NCBI GenBank assembly: GCA_937995505.1
Contig: CALKJV010000102.1
Location: forward strand, 1-10,776
Direction of reading: 5' to 3'
DNA from: an uncultured Bacteroidia bacterium
Lineage (GTDB): Bacteria > Bacteroidota > Bacteroidia > SpSt-205
DNA length: 10,776 nucleotides
The notes below the pieces were generated by a model that was not told where the DNA came from, did no database searches, and saw only the letters and a program-made list of their open reading frames with translations. Shown here in pieces: positions 7,061 through 10,776 of this stretch; the stretch's first letter is position 1; every line of letters begins with the position of its first letter. Made by a program: the position numbers and the translations under genes.

Positions 7061-8770
7061 TTATTTACCGATGGTTATGGCAAAAGTAAGTTCAGTAATG
7101 GAGAAGTTCTCTTTGACCTGCTTGTTTTGGAAGTTTACCCGAAATACATCGGCAAACTGCACGTACAAGACATTTCCAGGCTGGAGTCCTCTGGAGTAGT
7201 CGGTAAGATCCACGGCCACGGCAGGGGTGGTAGCCACTTTGCTAGAAGGTAGGGTCCCAATAGTGGATGCACCTGCCAGGCCTTTTACCACCTTAATTTC
7301 TGGCCTCTCAATTACATATCGTGCGTCTTCAGGCAAAGACTTCGCAAAATCTTGGTCTGGTACCACTTGGATGCGCACCGTAGCTGTACGGGGAACCGGG
7401 GATATACCGTTATATAGCTCATTATTTATGAGCACGCGCAAATTAGGCCGTGGAGGCGGCACTACCTTATAGTCCAAGCTTCCTAAGTCCACAACCTGTC
7501 CAGCTGTAAAGGTAGCGACATTGAGGCGGCAAGTTTTTGATCCCCCCCGAGGTACGATGCGGAACTTCTTCTTGCTCTGCTTAGACTGGAGGACTTGCGC
7601 ATTATCCGCAGTGACCCGAGGATCATACAGCTCACCCAAGGCAGGTACGTCTATATTTAGGTCGTTTCCGCACTCTGCATAGAGGAGCTGCACGGCTGCG
7701 GAGGTTACCACGATTTCGGGCTTGACCACCTCAAAAGTCTTTCGGAGACGCAACTCTTGGAAAGAACCGTCTGCCTTAGGCACCCGAGCGGTGATGCTGT
7801 ATTCTTGCTTCCCTTTTCGCTGATTAGCCGGGATAACCCGTGCAGAGGCCGGTATGCTAAATACAGCAGAATACCCTCCCCCCTCCAACTTCATACTGCC
7901 CGTACCGCTGAAGGTAGGCTTAGCTTCCGAAGAGGTGGCAGCTACGAATACTCTGGTCTCAAACTTCATTCCTGCTACGACGATCTCCGACCGAGGCGCA
8001 TCTACAAGCACAAGCGAGTCTATCTTGAAGGTAACCTGTCCGAGTTTAGACTTGAGGAGATTGAGAATTTCTGCTTCTATCACATAGACATCGTTGATAT
8101 ATTTGTAGAGCACGGCGAGATTAGCCACCGCTGGCGTCATGTGAAAAGTAAAATACTCCCACGTCTTTTCCTTTGACTCTTTCTCCTTTACATATGGGTT
8201 ATCCTTGGGGTCTAGGACGAGAGGTTGAAAACCTTTTCCGGCGTTAGGCAAGTTTCCTCCAGAGTGGTAGGCATAGAAACGATTAGCCCAGCTCACAAAG
8301 CTATCTAGCAAGGCATGCATCTCCAAAGCTTTTCCTTCACCTCGCCCCTCATTGGCCACATCATTTTTGCCCATCCAGTAGCGGTAATTGTTTTCCCGCT
8401 CATCCAGGCGCTTTATACGCCCCGTTTCGGGATCTTTTCCAGCGATGCGCTCTTCAAAGAGCGCATTTGCATACTCACGCAGTATACCTGCCACGCTATC
8501 CGCTTTAGCCCGCACTCGGTCGGTTTCAGCGAGCAGAGGCTCATTTTTACGACTCCCCTGCTCAATCTCTTTCTGCACAGCGACCTTTATACTCTGGGCA
8601 AGGTCACTGTTATTCTTTTGGAATTGCTCTGCGGTGTTTTGCAAGGAGTCAGCTAAGTTTTGAAAGGCCTGAAGGACCTCTGCGCTCACATTCAGCGCCA
8701 GTAGCGCCGTGAGCACGAGATACATCAGGTTGATCATTTTTTGCCGCGGGGACAGCTTACCGGAAGCCAT
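7061..8770 (-). CDS. gldM: T9SS/gliding motor protein GldM (PorM)
   Basis: A 569-residue protein with one N-terminal membrane helix and a long periplasmic part. GldM dimers pair with GldL to form the proton-powered motor and carry its movement across the periplasm to the GldKN ring. The N-terminus GKLSPRQKMINLMYLVLTAL (4-23) running into LALNVSAEVL is the family hallmark; the helix is about residues 12-30. By comparison with known GldM/PorM structures I place D1 (helical) at about 35-225, D2 at 226-350, D3 at 351-438 (with AECGNDLNIDVPALGELYDP, 365-384) and D4 after the proline-rich VVPPPRPNL linker to the end. It is somewhat longer than the roughly 515 residues of the Flavobacterium and Porphyromonas proteins as I recall them. 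D3 carries two cysteines, C367 and C414. The ATG at 8770 lies 6 bp after the gldL stop. Confidence 0.96.
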   Translation of the reverse strand: MASGKLSPRQKMINLMYLVLTALLALNVSAEVLQAFQNLADSLQNTAEQFQKNNSDLAQSIKVAVQKEIEQGSRKNEPLLAETDRVRAKADSVAGILREYANALFEERIAGKDPETGRIKRLDERENNYRYWMGKNDVANEGRGEGKALEMHALLDSFVSWANRFYAYHSGGNLPNAGKGFQPLVLDPKDNPYVKEKESKEKTWEYFTFHMTPAVANLAVLYKYINDVYVIEAEILNLLKSKLGQVTFKIDSLVLVDAPRSEIVVAGMKFETRVFVAATSSEAKPTFSGTGSMKLEGGGYSAVFSIPASARVIPANQRKGKQEYSITARVPKADGSFQELRLRKTFEVVKPEIVVTSAAVQLLYAECGNDLNIDVPALGELYDPRVTADNAQVLQSKQSKKKFRIVPRGGSKTCRLNVATFTAGQVVDLGSLDYKVVPPPRPNLRVLINNELYNGISPVPRTATVRIQVVPDQDFAKSLPEDARYVIERPEIKVVKGLAGASTIGTLPSSKVATTPAVAVDLTDYSRGLQPGNVLYVQFADVFRVNFQNKQVKENFSITELTFAITIGK

Positions 8771-8776
8771 AGGCTT

Positions 8777-9628
8777 TTATCGTTGGAAAGCCGAAGAGAT
8801 ACCAGAGAGCATCCCGCCATAAACCGCATTGAGGCCTCGGAGATTAGTATTCAGGCCCACCAGCTCCTGGCGAAGCTGCTCTGCATCTTGAGCAGTAGCC
8901 TCTATGTTCGTGAGCACCCGGCCCAGGCCCCCATAAAAGCGACCTATCGCAGCGATGTGCTTCTGCATCTCCTGGAGCTCATTTTCATAGACAGAATTGA
9001 GCTGTCCAATCGTGTGGGAAAGCGTTTTGATTTGAGCCTGATAGCTCTGAATATCTCCAAAGGAGGCGGCAATCTTAGACATGGCATCCGCCGTTACGGC
9101 GTAGCTTTGAGAGAGCTGCTCTACACGAGTAGACGCTTCCCGAACTTTCTGCGCAAACTCATTAGTAGCCACAGAGGCATCTGTGATATCAGCTAAATTT
9201 GTTACGCTAACTCGTAGCCCTTCAATAGAAGAGGCTAACTGTTCTAATAAGTCGGGTGTCAGGCTTGTCTCTTGTAACGACTTAATACCAGGACCAAGCC
9301 CAGGCATAAAGCCGCCTGCTCCCCCCATACCAAGTGCAATATCCATCGGCTCTTCCTCTGCCTCTTCACGCAACTGCGGAAAAACTTTGCCCCAGTCCCA
9401 GTGCCTCTCATCTTCAGGCAGAGGTTCTAGACCTGAAACAAAGAATACCGCAGCTTCTGTCCCTAGACCCACAATGAGCATTTCGTTAGCTCCGGGCAAG
9501 TGAAGAATCTTGAACAACGCACCAATAATTACGACAGCAGCACCCCATGCGTACAGGTACTTCATCGCGATACGATACCCCTTGGAACGAAGCAGGGCAT
9601 CAAAAGCTCCTTGACTTTTTGCGGCCAT
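8777..9628 (-). CDS. gldL: T9SS/gliding motor protein GldL (PorL)
   Basis: A 283-residue inner-membrane protein that forms the stator-like ring around GldM and conducts protons. Two membrane helices are visible: about 24-43 (YLYAWGAAVVIIGALFKILH) and 50-66 (MLIVGLGTEAAVFFVSG). K40, H43, E58 and E68 match polar residues reported as important in Flavobacterium johnsoniae GldL (K27, H30, E49, E59); the 10-residue spacing of the two glutamates is kept, and the loop between helices is about four residues shorter. An acidic stretch (87-93) and a Gly/Met-rich linker (100-114) precede a long predicted cytoplasmic coiled coil (about 120-275). I chose the ATG at 9628, because an upstream TTG at 9685 would overlap gldK and add 19 atypical residues before the family's usual short N-terminus. 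gldK ends 31 bp upstream and gldM starts 6 bp downstream. Confidence 0.94.
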   Translation of the reverse strand: MAAKSQGAFDALLRSKGYRIAMKYLYAWGAAVVIIGALFKILHLPGANEMLIVGLGTEAAVFFVSGLEPLPEDERHWDWGKVFPQLREEAEEEPMDIALGMGGAGGFMPGLGPGIKSLQETSLTPDLLEQLASSIEGLRVSVTNLADITDASVATNEFAQKVREASTRVEQLSQSYAVTADAMSKIAASFGDIQSYQAQIKTLSHTIGQLNSVYENELQEMQKHIAAIGRFYGGLGRVLTNIEATAQDAEQLRQELVGLNTNLRGLNAVYGGMLSGISSAFQR

Positions 9629-9659
9629 AGTTCTTATATAGTTTAGGTTTCTTACAGAT

Positions 9660-10736
9660 TTAGCGCATAGCTCCCGATCGACCAATTACCGAAAGGGCAC
9701 ACCGAAAGCCGATGTGCGACTTGGTGGTATCTGCGTACTCATAATCTCGCGTACCCACAGAGAGGAAGTACGCCACGTCATTCCACCCGCCGCCACGCAC
9801 CACCCGACGCCGATTCTGCTTACGAGGGTCACGATAGACCGGATTGATGTCATGCGCATAGGCAATCGGCCCCGTCTCCTCAAAATCATCTTCACACCAC
9901 TCAGCTACATTCCCAACCATGTGATACAGATTATAATCATTTGGGAAGTAGGACTTGACCGGGGCGGTGTACTCAAAGCCGTCAGCTATGTAGTCGCCTC
10001 GCCCAGGCTTAAAGTTAGCCAGAGGGCAACCCTTAGAGTTTCGGGTATAGGGACCTAACCAAGGGTAAATTTTGTGCTCATATCCTCCACGCGCCGCGTA
10101 CTCCCATTCAGCTTCCGTAGGCAGACGGAATCGCGGCACCGGCGGCAGCTCTCGGCTAGCCCGATAACTATTGTAAAACATAGTCCTCCAGTAGCAGAAG
10201 GCCTGAGCTGCATACCAGTTCACCCCCACCAACGGATAGTCATCAAAAGCAGGATGCCAATAGTAGTTTTCTACGAGCGGCTCGTTATAGACAAAGTTTC
10301 CAAAGTCTCGGTTCCAAACCTGTGTATCTGGATATACCAGCTGGAGGTACTCTTCCTGATTATTGATTTTCTTGCCGTAATAGCGCTCCATGAAGGAAAA
10401 CACGCTATCCGCAAAAGCGTTTTCCGACCCAGCCACCACCTCATCTACAAACTGGCGATACTCATTATTAGAGATTTCCGTGTCGTCTATGTGGAAGGAG
10501 CTCAGGGTGATTTGGCGTATGCGGGCATTTTGAGAGTAGTTCACATCTTGCTCATTATTACCCATGTGAAAGGTCCCTGCGGGGATAGTAACCATGCCGT
10601 AGGGAAGGGGGTTATCCCATTTAGGTCGATTTTTTACGCCGGTGAGCTCTCCGCGAGCGCCAGTGGCTCCACCACCACAGCCGGCGGCGAAAAATGAGGC
10701 ACTCAGCACGATAGCGAGATACGATACACTGCGCAT
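9660..10736 (-). CDS. gldK: T9SS/gliding lipoprotein GldK (PorK), FGE-sulfatase fold
   Basis: From ATG 10736 this is a 358-residue outer-membrane lipoprotein that builds the periplasmic ring with GldN. It starts with a lipoprotein signal peptide ending FFAAGC (Cys20 is the lipidated residue), with no acidic surface-export signal after it, as expected for an inward-facing lipoprotein. The rest is a formylglycine-generating-enzyme-like domain: IPAGTFHMGNNEQ (51-63), DDTEISNNEYRQFV (84-97), YPLVGVNWYAAQAFCYW (167-183), RLPTEAEWEYAARGG (204-218), HMVGNVAEWCEDDF (272-285), RVVRGGGW (311-318) and IGFRCAL (342-348). The copper-binding cysteine pair of true FGE enzymes is missing from the segment after RGGGW, so it is probably structural. 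An upstream in-frame ATG at 10775 would add 13 residues before the signal peptide and overlaps a promoter-like box, so I prefer 10736. It is shorter than the roughly 465-490 residues I recall for other GldK/PorK proteins. Confidence 0.92.
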   Translation of the reverse strand: MRSVSYLAIVLSASFFAAGCGGGATGARGELTGVKNRPKWDNPLPYGMVTIPAGTFHMGNNEQDVNYSQNARIRQITLSSFHIDDTEISNNEYRQFVDEVVAGSENAFADSVFSFMERYYGKKINNQEEYLQLVYPDTQVWNRDFGNFVYNEPLVENYYWHPAFDDYPLVGVNWYAAQAFCYWRTMFYNSYRASRELPPVPRFRLPTEAEWEYAARGGYEHKIYPWLGPYTRNSKGCPLANFKPGRGDYIADGFEYTAPVKSYFPNDYNLYHMVGNVAEWCEDDFEETGPIAYAHDINPVYRDPRKQNRRRVVRGGGWNDVAYFLSVGTRDYEYADTTKSHIGFRCALSVIGRSGAMR

Positions 10737-10754
10737 AGCTTGCTTGGTTTGCGG

Positions 10755-10762
10755 CAAATATA
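10755..10762 (-). promoter_or_regulatory. Candidate Bacteroidota -7 box (TATATTTG) for the gldKLMN operon
   Basis: TATATTTG on the minus strand matches TAnnTTTG exactly. It would place the transcription start near 10749, about a dozen bases before the preferred gldK ATG at 10736 and downstream of the alternative ATG at 10775. The TTG expected at -33 would fall beyond the window end, so only half the promoter can be judged. Confidence 0.45.
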
Positions 10763-10776
10763 CGGCTATTCTCATA

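Noticed and set aside
9629..9685. TTG start of gldL at 9685, overlapping gldK
   Set aside because: The ATG at 9628 gives the usual short N-terminus before helix 1 and avoids the overlap.
10074..10697. 207-codon plus-strand reading frame opposite gldK
   Set aside because: It is a shadow of the conserved FGE-like domain with no start context or known motif.
6166..10776. The gldKLMN cluster as a new system
   Set aside because: Gene order and signatures match the known type IX secretion/gliding core; only details such as the GldN repeat appear unusual.

Overview
The window comes from a member of the Bacteroidota. The clearest sign is an intact gldK-gldL-gldM-gldN cluster, which encodes the core of the type IX secretion system (T9SS) and gliding motor and is essentially confined to this phylum. 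Other signs are candidate promoter boxes of the Bacteroidota type (TAnnTTTG) and the lack of Shine-Dalgarno sequences before the starts. By eye the GC content is about one half, which is high for the phylum. I cannot place the class or genus.

Layout, left to right. (1) Positions 1-1332, plus strand: the C-terminal part of a YifB/ComM AAA+ ATPase whose start lies outside the window. (2) Positions 1306-6083, minus strand: a compact run read as nuoH, clpC, an outer-membrane-barrel-like protein, then ubiX. Junctions are 3 bp, a 4-bp GTGA overlap and 18 bp, so one transcript is likely. The 3' end of ubiX overlaps the 3' end of the convergent comM gene by 27 bp. (3) Positions 6084-6165: a short intergenic stretch with a strong rho-independent terminator for the upstream operon and a promoter-like box against the nuoH start. 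(4) Positions 6166-10736, minus strand: gldK, gldL, gldM and gldN in the canonical order, with gaps of 31, 6 and 1 bp. A promoter-like box lies just upstream of gldK at the window edge. No gene-free stretch exceeds about 80 bp.

How the genes work together. GldL and GldM form the proton-driven inner-membrane motor, and GldM spans the periplasm. GldK (a lipoprotein) and GldN form the ring under the outer membrane. Together they energise T9SS export and, in some species, gliding. The second operon mixes unrelated housekeeping roles: a complex I membrane subunit, a Clp unfoldase, a probable envelope protein and the flavin prenyltransferase that makes the UbiD cofactor.

I found no wholly new system. 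The points most worth a second look are an acidic glycine repeat in GldN with a synonymously recoded unit, a nuoH separated from other nuo genes and tied to clpC, and the unassigned barrel-like protein between clpC and ubiX.
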